From Pirellulaceae bacterium (GTDB lineage Bacteria; Planctomycetota; Planctomycetia; Pirellulales; Pirellulaceae): a stretch of 64,000 nucleotides of DNA. Positions 17,341 to 26,427 of this stretch are shown here, piece after piece (position 1 is the first letter of the stretch; the number at the start of each line of letters is the position of its first letter). The position numbers and the translations under genes are program-made. Under the pieces are notes generated by a model that saw nothing but the letters and a program-made list of their open reading frames with translations, did no database searches and had not been told where the DNA came from. The stretch covers positions 17,802 to 81,801 of the forward strand of contig JADHUC010000007.1 in the NCBI GenBank assembly GCA_016784735.1, written 5' to 3'.

Positions 17341-20300
17341 TGTTTGCCGGGTCGTAGACAATGCGGCACTTGGCGATGCGCCGATTCATTACGTCTACCA
17401 CGAAGAGCCTGTCTTTCCATACGGCCAGGGCGGAGATCGTTCCGAAAGGTAGCTCGGGATGCGGGTGCGCGCTTCGGTGGCCCAAACAATCCGCGTTGCC
17501 GTAGCTCCCGAATTCGCCCACCAGCCGTCCGGTCTCGCAATCAATGACCTGAACGCTGAACTTGCCGGCCAGGTAGAGATACCCTTTGCCATCCAGGGCC
17601 TGGTGTATCCTTGAGGTCCTGCACATGCAGTAGTAGTCCGATATTCCCCCGTGGCCTTCGACGCCTATCCAAGGTCTCGACCAAATTGGTTTCCCGCCGG
17701 ATTTGGGGAACTTGGTGACGCAGAGACGGAAGTCAGGGCCCTCGTAAAGAACGTAGATGTCGCCGTGGTCATCTATCAGTACCCCCCGAGGTACATTGAC
17801 CTGGAGCAGTCCCTTGGTCTTCAAGTTGCCGTCGGGACCGTACAGGTCCACGGCCGTCTTGTTGGCCACATAGATGTTGCCCAGCCGGTCGACGTCCATA
17901 CCCCGATAGATCTTGTGACGATTTGATCCATTCCATTGGGTAGGCTCGACCATCAAGGCGTTCGACCCGGTGGCTTCGAAAGGGATGGGCTTGCCGGCGC
18001 GGTCAAAACGCAGGATCGATATCTCGTCCTTCGTCAGTTGCCACCGGTAGATCTTTCCGTCCTTGCCGAACAGGCAATCGATAAACGGTATTTCTTCAGG
18101 ACAACGGGTATGGCGATCCAAATCGGGTATCCCATACTGATCGCTCTGGTGCTTGCCGTTTGCATGATAGAACACCGGCGGCCATTTCTTCAGTATCTGG
18201 CCGCTTTGGTCGATCCGCAGAACGGTCCCGTGCATTCTGTGGCGGTAGTGCGAATCGTCCTCGACATAGACGTGGCCGGTTTCCGGGTCAATATTCAGGA
18301 TCGGGTGGCCGCCGTATTGATCCGGATTGGACAGCTTTTCGTCGTTGCCCCATGAGGTCCAGGTCGGCACGACTTCCGAGGACCCCCATTGGCCCTTTTG
18401 CGAGAGGTCATCGCCGGCCAGTTGCAGCAGGGTCCCCGGCCCGGCACCGTTGGCCACCCAGACCAACGGTGTCGCCACCCCGGCGTCCACGGCGATCTGA
18501 TGGGTCTCCACGTGCAAGGGCTCGGAAATAGCCAGCAACTCCGGCGTCCGCCAACTCTTGAGCCTGAGCAATCGGCGGGGGCCCTTTGCCGCCTCCTGGA
18601 CGAGTACATAGAGACTGCCGCCGTCGGTGGTCAAAGCAGTAGGCCACTGCAAGGGGACTTGCTTGCCTTCGCGCTCATAGTGCCGTATCGTGGCGGCCAG
18701 ACGGCCGCTTGATTGGAATACTTGGATGCGGTTATTACCTGAATCCGCCACGATCAGAAAATCGCCGTCGACAGCCAGCCCGCAAGGACCGTTGAACTGC
18801 GTGTCGGCTTCTCCTGGATTCCCAGCCACGCCGAGACTGTTTTGCGGCTCGGCAAGTTCTTCGACCCCGTCATATCGAAAATCCCTGGCGTGCTCGATTC
18901 TGACGCCCTTGCCCAGGCGAAACTTCCGCACGGCCGCCCCCGCCGGGCCTTTTCCTGCCACATTGAATTCAAATTCTTGGCCGAGTTGTCGAGTCAGGGT
19001 CGCGCGCACCCCCGCACCATCGGAGATATACAGTCGGCCGCCGTCGTCAAAACACATGTACGAGTAGGAAGTCGAGACTCCCGGGACATACCGTTTCACC
19101 CACCGTCCACCCATCCATGCCCCATATCCACCCCCACTGATCCAGCAGGCGGTCTCGAAGGGCTCATTTCGTCCGGGATTGTAGATTGAAGTCCATCCCT
19201 CGCGGGGCAGGCTTCCATCAGGCCTCATTCGCCACAAGGTCCCCAGATAGATACCCGACATGATCAGGTCGCCATTCGGGGCCAGTAGCATCTTCTGCGG
19301 CAGGTTCCACCATTCTCCATACAGCGAGAACTCACACTGGCACTGAATCTGGAACACCTTGGGCATGACCAACTCGACGCCATCTTCCACGGCCGTATTG
19401 CGGCAGAGATCTTTCACATCGGCGCTCGGCAACGTGGGATCGAATGGCATGACGGTTCGCAAATACCGGCCCTGCCGATCGTAAACCCGCAGCTCGCTAT
19501 AGCTCTTGATCCTGGGCACGGAGAGCACATACAGCTCCCCGGTCTTGTCGTCCACCGCCAGATCCCAAATCGCGGCCCGCGCGTGGTGGTCGCCTCCCAA
19601 CAGATATCCTTCCATCTCGATCCGCACCTCGCCTGTCGTGCCGGGATGAGCGGAGCCGGGCCCAAGGCGAATCGGCTCCTGGGTGGCAATCTCTGTCGGC
19701 GGGAGGTTGAACAACGATCGACGATAACTTGGTACGCGACGCTCGTTTGGATCAACCTCGTTTTGATAGTGGACCAGCGGAAAACTCCGCGAGGGCATCC
19801 CCCTGAGTGTTCCGGCGTCATGGGGATTCAAAAAGGGGTCAAGTACCGTTGCCGGAACGGCCCGCAGGGTGCTTCGCACAGCGGTACCTGACCCCTTTTT
19901 GGGCCATGCCCAACAATGGATCTCGCCGCGCGCGTCTCGCCGGCGGATGTTGAACCCGAATTCGGGAGTCAGCGTCCGGTTTCGATGGAAACTGTTGAAA
20001 GGAATCGACACTTCCGCCGTCCAGCCGTTCTCGCCTTGAGCCACGACGGACGTGAACTGCAACCGCCACAGATCCTGCCATGGCGGCCAGTGCTCCCGGT
20101 ATTCCCCCGGCGGCGCCCATCGCCCTTGCTTACGCTTGGTTGGCGTGACGGTGATGAGATAGAACGAATTGCCATCGCCGTTGGAATCGACCAGGAGCGT
20201 GAGTTCCTCTTGTTCGGATTCTTTATCTGGTGCTGCTTTGGCACCCATTGTCTCGTTCATGCCGCAGACGACGCCCACGTAAAGATGTTCGGCATCACGC

Positions 20301-20560
20301 GCCACGAACGCCTCGGTCTTTGAGTCCGCCGGCTTTCCATCCACCCTCTTCAGCGGTCCGGTACTTGCAGCCTGCTTCCAAAACGGCTCGTCGAGTTTTC
20401 CGTCGATCTCCGGCTTGGAGCCGATCTCGGGAACTCGCAAGACCGGCCGGTCGCCGCTCTGCTGCGCCGCGGGCAAACGCGACGGCAGTGCCGCAGACGC
20501 AGACGCAATAATCAAAACGCCATAAGCCGCAGCCGTTCTGGCTCTTCTACGAGGCACCAT
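17309..20560 (-). CDS. Giant secreted CBM9-like / NHL-propeller protein, paralogue 4, with translated palindrome
   Basis: A protein of 1083 residues from ATG 20560, which has AAGGGAG 8 bases upstream. A GTG three codons earlier is too close to that site. The signal peptide spans residues 1-32 (AAAYGVLIIASASAALPS). The CBM9-like domain starts near residue 45 (KPEIDGKLDEPFWKQA). The propeller contains LIVADSGNNRIQVF, and the family C-terminus GEFGSYGNADC…LPFGTISALAVWKD is present. Residues ~221-244 (PKKGSGTAVRSTLRAVPATV and flanks) have no counterpart in the other paralogues and are encoded by a hairpin element inserted in frame in the CBM9-like domain. It is the most diverged of the four, separated from them by a toxin-antitoxin-like pair. 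Confidence 0.85.
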   Translation of the reverse strand: MVPRRRARTAAAYGVLIIASASAALPSRLPAAQQSGDRPVLRVPEIGSKPEIDGKLDEPFWKQAASTGPLKRVDGKPADSKTEAFVARDAEHLYVGVVCGMNETMGAKAAPDKESEQEELTLLVDSNGDGNSFYLITVTPTKRKQGRWAPPGEYREHWPPWQDLWRLQFTSVVAQGENGWTAEVSIPFNSFHRNRTLTPEFGFNIRRRDARGEIHCWAWPKKGSGTAVRSTLRAVPATVLDPFLNPHDAGTLRGMPSRSFPLVHYQNEVDPNERRVPSYRRSLFNLPPTEIATQEPIRLGPGSAHPGTTGEVRIEMEGYLLGGDHHARAAIWDLAVDDKTGELYVLSVPRIKSYSELRVYDRQGRYLRTVMPFDPTLPSADVKDLCRNTAVEDGVELVMPKVFQIQCQCEFSLYGEWWNLPQKMLLAPNGDLIMSGIYLGTLWRMRPDGSLPREGWTSIYNPGRNEPFETACWISGGGYGAWMGGRWVKRYVPGVSTSYSYMCFDDGGRLYISDGAGVRATLTRQLGQEFEFNVAGKGPAGAAVRKFRLGKGVRIEHARDFRYDGVEELAEPQNSLGVAGNPGEADTQFNGPCGLAVDGDFLIVADSGNNRIQVFQSSGRLAATIRHYEREGKQVPLQWPTALTTDGGSLYVLVQEAAKGPRRLLRLKSWRTPELLAISEPLHVETHQIAVDAGVATPLVWVANGAGPGTLLQLAGDDLSQKGQWGSSEVVPTWTSWGNDEKLSNPDQYGGHPILNIDPETGHVYVEDDSHYRHRMHGTVLRIDQSGQILKKWPPVFYHANGKHQSDQYGIPDLDRHTRCPEEIPFIDCLFGKDGKIYRWQLTKDEISILRFDRAGKPIPFEATGSNALMVEPTQWNGSNRHKIYRGMDVDRLGNIYVANKTAVDLYGPDGNLKTKGLLQVNVPRGVLIDDHGDIYVLYEGPDFRLCVTKFPKSGGKPIWSRPWIGVEGHGGISDYYCMCRTSRIHQALDGKGYLYLAGKFSVQVIDCETGRLVGEFGSYGNADCLGHRSAHPHPELPFGTISALAVWKDRLFVVDVMNRRIAKCRIVYDPANRRMRVDPEDR
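19830..19900. repeat. 71-bp palindromic element inside the coding region of paralogue 4
   Basis: The left arm AAAAAGGGGTCAAGTACCG (19830-19848) and right arm CGGTACCTGACCCCTTTTT (19882-19900) are complementary over 19 bp with one mismatch, around a 33-base centre. The paralogues read W-x-G-x-F-x-NP across this point, while paralogue 4 has ~22 extra residues. From memory, similar AAAAAGGGGTCAGGTACC hairpins occur as dispersed repeats in planctomycete genomes. A database search would be needed to show it. Confidence 0.85.
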
Positions 20561-20620
20561 CGCCTTCACTCCCTTCCGTTTGGCCGCTGGGCTTGGAAGA
20601 GTCCTGCGCCCATCGTCATT

Positions 20621-20657
20621 TCCCTAATCTTTCGCCCTAATCTCCCACCCTAATCTC
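20621..20657. repeat. CCCTAATCT-type short repeats, left flank of the four-helix-bundle pseudogene
   Basis: The unit CCCTAATCTTTCGCCC is followed by two more CCCTAATCT units with a spacing of about 13 bases. The inverted counterpart lies at 21183-21212, on the far side of the pseudogene (22 of 25 aligned positions match). These may mark the ends of a dispersed cassette. Confidence 0.6.
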
Positions 20658-20672
20658 TCTCCTCCCCCCGCC

Positions 20673-21156
20673 TCATGTCTCCGTGTGCAGGTATCCTCTC
20701 AACCCGCCTAGCATCGCCATCACCTCGCGCAAGTAGGATTTGGCAGCATCCACTTCCATCAGCGACGCGGCCTCCACCAAATCCAAGTACGCGGCGAGTT
20801 TCGTGCCCGCATCCTCCGCAGTCCGAACGAACTTGCTATGATCCAGCTTCGAGAAACGACCGTTGCCTTCGGCGATGTTGATGGTCAGACTTGTGGACAG
20901 ATCATCTACTCTCCTGGCATGCCGCACACTCCAATACCGAACCCAGCGAGCACTCCAGGCAGTAGATTCCGTTCTCTGTTGCACGCAGACGCGCAGCCTT
21001 GGCCAGATTCGTCACGATGCTTTCCGTCGCTCGGCCCAATTGGTCGGAAACGGCCATGACCGCTGGCCAGGAAGCGATCAGCGCGGTGGCCGTCTTCGCG
21101 AACCCTAAGGCATGCGCGTAGACATCCAGTTTCTCGTGCGGAAAGAACTGCGTCAT
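20673..21156 (-). pseudogene. Four-helix-bundle protein (23S rRNA intervening-sequence type), frameshifted
   Basis: The first part, from ATG 21156 to a stop near 20902, reads FFPHEKLDVYAHALGFAKTA…DQLGRATESIVTNLAKAARL…SVLECAACQ, a standard four-helix-bundle family sequence. The second part, in another frame and ending at 20673, reads TINIAEGNGRFSKLDHSKF…LAAYLDLVEAASL…EVMAMLGGLRGYL, the family's C-terminal half. The two parts would be one protein only after a frameshift. The duplicated core motifs suggest a tandem two-domain version with an internal deletion. Related proteins are encoded within 23S rRNA intervening sequences or as free-standing genes; their cellular role is unclear. It is most likely inactive here. 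Confidence 0.75.
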
Positions 21157-21182
21157 CTGGGAGCGCTCGTGTGGTACGGGTG

Positions 21183-21212
21183 GAAGATTAAGGTGAAAGA
21201 TTAGGGTGGAGA
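21183..21212. repeat. CCCTAATCT-type short repeats, right flank (inverted)
   Basis: The segment GAAGATTAAGGTGAAAGATT and following bases is the inverted counterpart of the repeats at 20621-20657. With them it brackets the four-helix-bundle pseudogene. Confidence 0.6.
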
Positions 21213-21231
21213 ATTACTCCATCACCACGGT

Positions 21232-24132
21232 TCATTCCAATTCCGGTCCCTGAATTCGCTCGCCCCTCAACTGCCGCCCTTGGTCTTCATGGTTGAAGGT
21301 CCCGTAAAACAACGCGTTGGTATCCATCCAGGTGATCAGCCGTTCCCAGTCTTGTGCGGCCAATTCGACGTCGTGATGGCCCTCGACCAGGAGCGTCGTC
21401 AATTTGCTGCCACGGGCTCCGTATTGGTCCGGGCTCGTCCGCGGCGGCCCATTGCTGTCGCGGTATGGAACACGGCCAACCAGCGCATTGTAGGACTTGG
21501 AGAATTTTGCCTCTGGTTCTCCCGTGAGAAAAACGTCCCCGCTTTGCTCCTTCGGCATCTCGGCCTTGTGACACCGAACGCAGTGCCGGTCCAGCACGGG
21601 CTGGACGAGCAACGGATAGCTGAACGGCAAGGAACCGTCAGGGCCGGGCGTGATTACCGAAGGGGGTCGACCAAGCGCCATGGCTACCGGGCTCGATGGT
21701 GATGCAGAAGGAGATGTCATGCCGTGTTCGTGGCAACCGACGCAAGCGACGGTTTCGCCGGGCTGGGCATACGTCAGACTGTACATCGTCTGGACCGCCC
21801 GGCCCCGTTCGTCCAACGCCTGGAACATCACGGCCTTGCGCGCCGGGACGCGGAAGTGGGCCGAGCCATCCTCCTCGACCGGCACCGTGCCCAAAACCTG
21901 TTTGCCCGGGGCCCCACGAGCAGCACCGGGAGACGGGTTGCCCATATTTGGCGTGGTTTTGGGCAGCACCTGGATGACGCGAAGCTGAGTGATGCGCTCC
22001 GTGGGAAGCGGCGTCCAACTTTCGTACACGTTTTGGAGCAAGAACGTCCCCTCGGCCTCGCCTTCGGCCGCAAGCGCGGAAGGCAGGACCGGCGGTTTGT
22101 CTCGCTGCCGCAAGGGGATCGGCCAGGAACTCGATATGTTCAAGTCCCGGTACAGCAACTCCTTGTTGCCGAAGCAGTCCACGAGGTAGAGCCCGAACAG
22201 ATGCGGAGGGTTCTTGTACGGCTCGCCGCGAAGTGTGTCAAACGTGTAGGCCGCCAGACAGTATTTCTCCGAAAGCGGATAGGGGCTGCGGTAACAGTGC
22301 CCAGGCCAGCGGATCGTTTGGAGTCGTTCCATAACCTCGGGGGGCCATCTTCCACCCCATCGGCTCCGCACGGGAAACTCAGATTCGTAGAAGGGCACGT
22401 CGGGCGTGAAACGCGTGAGCGGTTTAAGGTCGTCGATGCCCTTGCTCACGTCCACCAGGACGATCGAACCGGCGGGCACGGCGTGGTGGGCGCAGGCCGT
22501 ACCCATGACGCGTTTGGAACCGGGGATCGGCTGCGCCTCCCAGATTCCCATGGGGTTCAGCGTGCTGTTGCCGTAGTAGATGCGCACGTCGCTGCCATCG
22601 GGCTTGACGGTCCAGAGATGCTGGAAGTTGACGGCGCGGCGATCCACATAATCCCAGCGCGTGTACAGGACGCGGCCATCGTGCAAGACGGCCGGATCGT
22701 ATTCGTGCGTGTCGTGAAAGGAAACCACTCGCGGGTCGCTGCCGTCGGCCTCGCAAATCGCCATAGTGTGGGTGGGACAAGGTCCTTTGCCACAGCGATG
22801 GAAGCCGCCGCGGCGACTGGAGCAGAAGGCGATCTTGCCGTTCGGCAGGAAGCACGGTGAATGATCGTCGTAGGGGCCGTCGGTGAGCTGCGCGAAATTG
22901 CCGCCATCCGCGTCCACGGAGTACAGGTGAAAATGCCGGTCCGGAAACTGGCCATAGGTGGTCGGGTCCGACTCCGCCTCGCTGTACGCGAAAAGGACGC
23001 GCCGCCCGTCGTAGGATACCTCAGGAGACATGTAGGCGCCTTGAGGCAGCTGGTCTCGGACCAGCGGCCGAAGACGCATCGACCGGCCCGGTTCTTCCAG
23101 CACAAAGACGCCGCCGCCCGGCCGCGCGCAGTCTCCGTGGAATGAAACGATGTGCGAGCTGTAAGCCCCACCCGGCACGTCCTGGACGAACACCACGGGG
23201 CCGGTATCCGCCAATGGGTTCTTCAGGGTGATACGGCGACGCACATGGTGCACTTCTCGCCACAGCTTCTCCCAGGCCACTTCGGCCGCCTTCTCATCCG
23301 CGGCCAGTTTTTTCCATTCCGAACGCAAACTTCCCCACTCGGCCGTTTCCGCGTCTATCTGATGCCCGCCGCTGTGGAGGTCCTCGATCAAATGATCTCC
23401 CCCCTCGAACATCCGCTCGACGGCCGCCGCATACGTTACCGAGTCTCGCGGCGTGCCGATGCCATCCTGCATGCGCCAGTCCCATTCGATCATCACCTGT
23501 TCCATGGCCGGCCGCAGGGACGGATGTATCGGCGGGGGGCAGGTAACCTGCTTCGGCGCGAGCGCCAGGGCGATCGGCGTGGAACTACCAGCCGTTTCGA
23601 TGCGAATTTCCCGCCAGCGGACCGCAACCTCGGCTCCGGAACCACGCGAAATCAGTCGCGCGAGCGGTTCGCCACTTGATGCCGCGGCGTCGACGCTCAA
23701 TTCAACCGCCTCGCCGCTGCGCAACGTCCGTGCCACGTTTTTGCCTTCGACTGCAATTTCGACCTCTGCCGCTTCGCCAGCTACCAGATCCACGCGAGCG
23801 GAAACCGAAAACGCGCCGGCCTGTTTGGGAAGCGGTATGCCCACTTCCGCCGTTTCATCCTGCCCGACGCACGCCACCACGGCGCCGGCATAGGCCAGGA
23901 CTGCGACCTGAGGGCCTGTGCCGTCCGCCATCAGCACGAAGCCAGCCACTTCGCTGCTCTTGTTGGTGACGGGCTTGCCGTCGGCGACAAACTGTAGGGC
24001 GTCGAGAGGGATGCTCTTCGGCTGACCCACCGCCTCCGCACCCGGCGAACGCGGCGGCCGGGCAATCCCGATGGATACCATGGTCGAAATCACAAAAAGC
24101 GCAACCGTCCGCGATCTTGTCCAAGAGGCCAT
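21232..24132 (-). CDS. HzsA-like secreted multidomain cytochrome, copy 1
   Basis: A protein of 966 residues. I chose ATG 24132 because AAAGGAG lies 8 bases upstream and a signal peptide follows (SRTVALFVISTMVSIGIA). A beta-rich N-terminal domain is followed by the TolB/PD40-like propeller blocks typical of hydrazine synthase alpha-related proteins (YDGRRVLFAYSEAESDP, FLPNGKIAFCSSRRGG). The C-terminal region has two haem-binding CxxCH motifs, CVGCHEHG and CVRCHKAE. Planctomycetes outside the anammox group encode many such "HzsA-related" proteins, so hydrazine synthesis should not be assumed. It is the last gene of the operon with the sulfatase (51-base gap). Confidence 0.8.
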   Translation of the reverse strand: MASWTRSRTVALFVISTMVSIGIARPPRSPGAEAVGQPKSIPLDALQFVADGKPVTNKSSEVAGFVLMADGTGPQVAVLAYAGAVVACVGQDETAEVGIPLPKQAGAFSVSARVDLVAGEAAEVEIAVEGKNVARTLRSGEAVELSVDAAASSGEPLARLISRGSGAEVAVRWREIRIETAGSSTPIALALAPKQVTCPPPIHPSLRPAMEQVMIEWDWRMQDGIGTPRDSVTYAAAVERMFEGGDHLIEDLHSGGHQIDAETAEWGSLRSEWKKLAADEKAAEVAWEKLWREVHHVRRRITLKNPLADTGPVVFVQDVPGGAYSSHIVSFHGDCARPGGGVFVLEEPGRSMRLRPLVRDQLPQGAYMSPEVSYDGRRVLFAYSEAESDPTTYGQFPDRHFHLYSVDADGGNFAQLTDGPYDDHSPCFLPNGKIAFCSSRRGGFHRCGKGPCPTHTMAICEADGSDPRVVSFHDTHEYDPAVLHDGRVLYTRWDYVDRRAVNFQHLWTVKPDGSDVRIYYGNSTLNPMGIWEAQPIPGSKRVMGTACAHHAVPAGSIVLVDVSKGIDDLKPLTRFTPDVPFYESEFPVRSRWGGRWPPEVMERLQTIRWPGHCYRSPYPLSEKYCLAAYTFDTLRGEPYKNPPHLFGLYLVDCFGNKELLYRDLNISSSWPIPLRQRDKPPVLPSALAAEGEAEGTFLLQNVYESWTPLPTERITQLRVIQVLPKTTPNMGNPSPGAARGAPGKQVLGTVPVEEDGSAHFRVPARKAVMFQALDERGRAVQTMYSLTYAQPGETVACVGCHEHGMTSPSASPSSPVAMALGRPPSVITPGPDGSLPFSYPLLVQPVLDRHCVRCHKAEMPKEQSGDVFLTGEPEAKFSKSYNALVGRVPYRDSNGPPRTSPDQYGARGSKLTTLLVEGHHDVELAAQDWERLITWMDTNALFYGTFNHEDQGRQLRGERIQGPELE

Positions 24133-24183
24133 CTTGAGGGCTCCTTTCACAGTCATTCCACTGGCTTCGCTGGATACCAACGC

Positions 24184-25629
24184 CTAGCCGTCCTCCATCT
24201 TCCATTGATAGTCCGGATGGGCGTGCTGTTTGAAATAGTCACTAAGCTGACGGTACAGCCTGTTCTTGATCTCTTGATATTCGGGACGCTGGCTTAAATC
24301 ATTCGTCTGACCAGGATCCTCGTTCATATCGTACAACGCGGTCTCTTCATTATGCGTTGCGGTCTTTGTGTCACTCAATCCTCCCCGAGCGACAAACAGC
24401 ATCCAGTCCTTTGTTCTTACTCCCCGTTCCCAGTTGCGATAGTCGAAGTATATCGTATCGTCCCAATCTTCGATTCTCGTCCCCCGCAACTCCGCCGAAT
24501 AATCCCTACCGGGCTGTTTCGGCGCGGCCGGGAGTTTGCCTTTCATTCCAAGATAGGAAAGCAGCGTGGGCATGAGATCATAATGTGAAACCAGCCTGTC
24601 AGATCTTCGTCCCGCTTCGACGTGCTTCGGATGTCGAAAGATAAGGGGGACGTCCACACAACCGTCCTTCAGACATCTGACGAAGTTGGGCGAATGGCTG
24701 AAATGTCCATATCTGCCGGCAGGAACTCCTTGATCGGAAGTGAACACCACGACGGTATCGTTTTCAACGTCAGTCTCTTTCAGCGTCTTCATGATGGACC
24801 CAATGCCCTCGTCCATGAGCGTGATCGACGAGGCAAATATCCGGCAATAAGTCAGATGAGCTTCACTGTTTTCGGCATCTGCAGGATAGAATATCGTATT
24901 CAACGCTTTTCTGTAATACTCAAGGTGCTTGTTCCTACTTCGATTCTGCATGCCATATCCCGTTGGCACGTTATAGGAAAGATAGAGGAAAAACGGTTGT
25001 TCCGCGCCGGCATTTTCCTTAATCCAATCCACGGCACATTGCGAGAAAAATTCGGTGTCATTTGTTTCCGCGAAACCCTGCTTGCCATTTTTTATATACG
25101 TTGTGGTAATCCAGGGCGCGCCGCCTGCGAGATAGGGCAAGGTGGTCCATGAAGAAAAGCCCTTGTAGTCCGGTCCTTTACCTTCCAGATGAAACTTTCC
25201 GATGGCGTGGCAATTGTAGCCAGTCTCGGACAATATCTGAGGCAGGGTCTTCATACTGTCCAACAATTCCGGTTTGGATTTGCATTCGTTGTTGATGCTC
25301 CGGCTGCAAATATCAATCTGTCCGTGTTGACATGGCAGTAATCCCGTGAGAATAGATGCACGGCTCGGAGAGCAGGCGGGGCTGCAGCTAAAGGCCTTGT
25401 TGAACATCGTGCCCTCTCTGGCAAGGGCATCGATATTCGGTGTCAGAACATCCGCGTTGCCGTAGCATCCCAGAGTCGACGGACTGTGGTTGTCGGACAT
25501 GATGAAGACAACGTTGGGCAATCGCCTATTCTCGGACGGAGAGTCATTGCCCAAAAGGCTGTCTACGCAGAGCAATAATGCTGCAATACACGTCAGCTTG
25601 ATCAACAGTCTGCATGTGATGCTTGTCAT
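24184..25629 (-). CDS. Secreted sulfatase (Cys-type, formylglycine-dependent)
   Basis: A 481-residue protein with signal peptide residues 1-27. The alkaline-phosphatase-superfamily core starts at PNVVFIMSDNHSPSTLGCYG, where the N-terminal metal-binding Asp is in the MSDN block. The active-site signature CSPSRASILTG places the formylglycine-forming cysteine at residue 86. Later metal-site blocks are present (VVFTSDQGVPAGRYGHF). The enzyme hydrolyses sulfate esters, probably on polysaccharides or their fragments, in the periplasm or outside the cell. A maturation enzyme (FGE) is required and is not in this window. It lies between a DUF1080 protein and an HzsA-like protein with 51-base gaps on both sides, implying one operon. 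Confidence 0.9.
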   Translation of the reverse strand: MTSITCRLLIKLTCIAALLLCVDSLLGNDSPSENRRLPNVVFIMSDNHSPSTLGCYGNADVLTPNIDALAREGTMFNKAFSCSPACSPSRASILTGLLPCQHGQIDICSRSINNECKSKPELLDSMKTLPQILSETGYNCHAIGKFHLEGKGPDYKGFSSWTTLPYLAGGAPWITTTYIKNGKQGFAETNDTEFFSQCAVDWIKENAGAEQPFFLYLSYNVPTGYGMQNRSRNKHLEYYRKALNTIFYPADAENSEAHLTYCRIFASSITLMDEGIGSIMKTLKETDVENDTVVVFTSDQGVPAGRYGHFSHSPNFVRCLKDGCVDVPLIFRHPKHVEAGRRSDRLVSHYDLMPTLLSYLGMKGKLPAAPKQPGRDYSAELRGTRIEDWDDTIYFDYRNWERGVRTKDWMLFVARGGLSDTKTATHNEETALYDMNEDPGQTNDLSQRPEYQEIKNRLYRQLSDYFKQHAHPDYQWKMEDG

Positions 25630-25680
25630 TCTGTAGTCCTTCGCACAGCCGGAGTCGCCGCCGGTTTTCGCCGAACACCT

Positions 25681-26397
25681 TCAGTTGGTGCTCGATTGCT
25701 GACCGTCTCCCATCGGTACGATCCAGATATTTCGAAAGCGCACACGGCCTTGGCTTCTGTGGTTTTCGAGCACGATCGGTCCCGGCGCGGGTCCTTCGGG
25801 CTCCTGCAGAGTCGGGCATCGACTCTGGATTTCCACGTCGTCGTGAATCTTGACGCCATTCAGAAACACCGTAAATCGGGCGTTTTCGGTCTTCTTGCCG
25901 CTGCCGTCGAAACGGGCGTTTCTGAACGTGATGTCGAGCGTCTGCCAAATGCGTGCCGGTTCGCTCGCGTCCACGTCCGGTGCCTTCAGGCCGTAGATCG
26001 CGCCAAGCCGATATTTCTCCCCTTTCTCATTCCGACCACGTATTTCAGTGCAATAACGATAATGGGTCCATATGCCGCTGTTGATCCCCTCTTCTCCGGG
26101 CAGCCAAACTTCCACGTGCAATCTGAAATCGCCGAACCGCTGCTTGGTAATCAAGTGCCCCGGATCGCTAACCTCCAGAGCGCCGTCTACCAGCTTGTAG
26201 TGGCACGGCGGAGGCTCCTTCATCTGGTCGGCGGTGGGAATCCTCATGCTCTTATGCTGCATCCAGGCCGACGTGTCGATGCCGTCGAAAAGGACGATGG
26301 CGTTCTCCGGCGGCCTAGCCGGCGCGACGTCGGCCGAAAATGAGGTGTCGACGACGCCAAAGATCAAAGTTGTGGCGATCAGAACAGTCTTGTCCAT
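25681..26397 (-). CDS. DUF1080 (3-keto-disaccharide hydrolase-like) secreted protein, copy 1
   Basis: A 238-residue protein from ATG 26397 (AAAGG about 9 bases upstream). It has a signal peptide (LIATTLIFGVVDTSFSA) and a single concanavalin-like DUF1080 domain: IVLFDGIDTSAWMQH near residue 34, then the DFRLHVEVWLPGEEGINSGI and LNGVKIHDDVEI blocks. Characterised members of this family cleave 3-keto-glycosides made by sugar 3-dehydrogenases. The Gfo/Idh/MocA protein encoded 30 bases upstream could supply that oxidised substrate. That pairing is inferred. Confidence 0.88.
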   Translation of the reverse strand: MDKTVLIATTLIFGVVDTSFSADVAPARPPENAIVLFDGIDTSAWMQHKSMRIPTADQMKEPPPCHYKLVDGALEVSDPGHLITKQRFGDFRLHVEVWLPGEEGINSGIWTHYRYCTEIRGRNEKGEKYRLGAIYGLKAPDVDASEPARIWQTLDITFRNARFDGSGKKTENARFTVFLNGVKIHDDVEIQSRCPTLQEPEGPAPGPIVLENHRSQGRVRFRNIWIVPMGDGQQSSTN

Positions 26398-26427
26398 CGT
26401 CTCATACCTTTCGGGGCTGCAAGAGCG

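Noticed and set aside
20621..20657. CCCTAATCT units as telomere-like or CRISPR repeats
   Set aside because: Only three degenerate units with irregular spacing; better explained as flanking repeats of the four-helix-bundle cassette.
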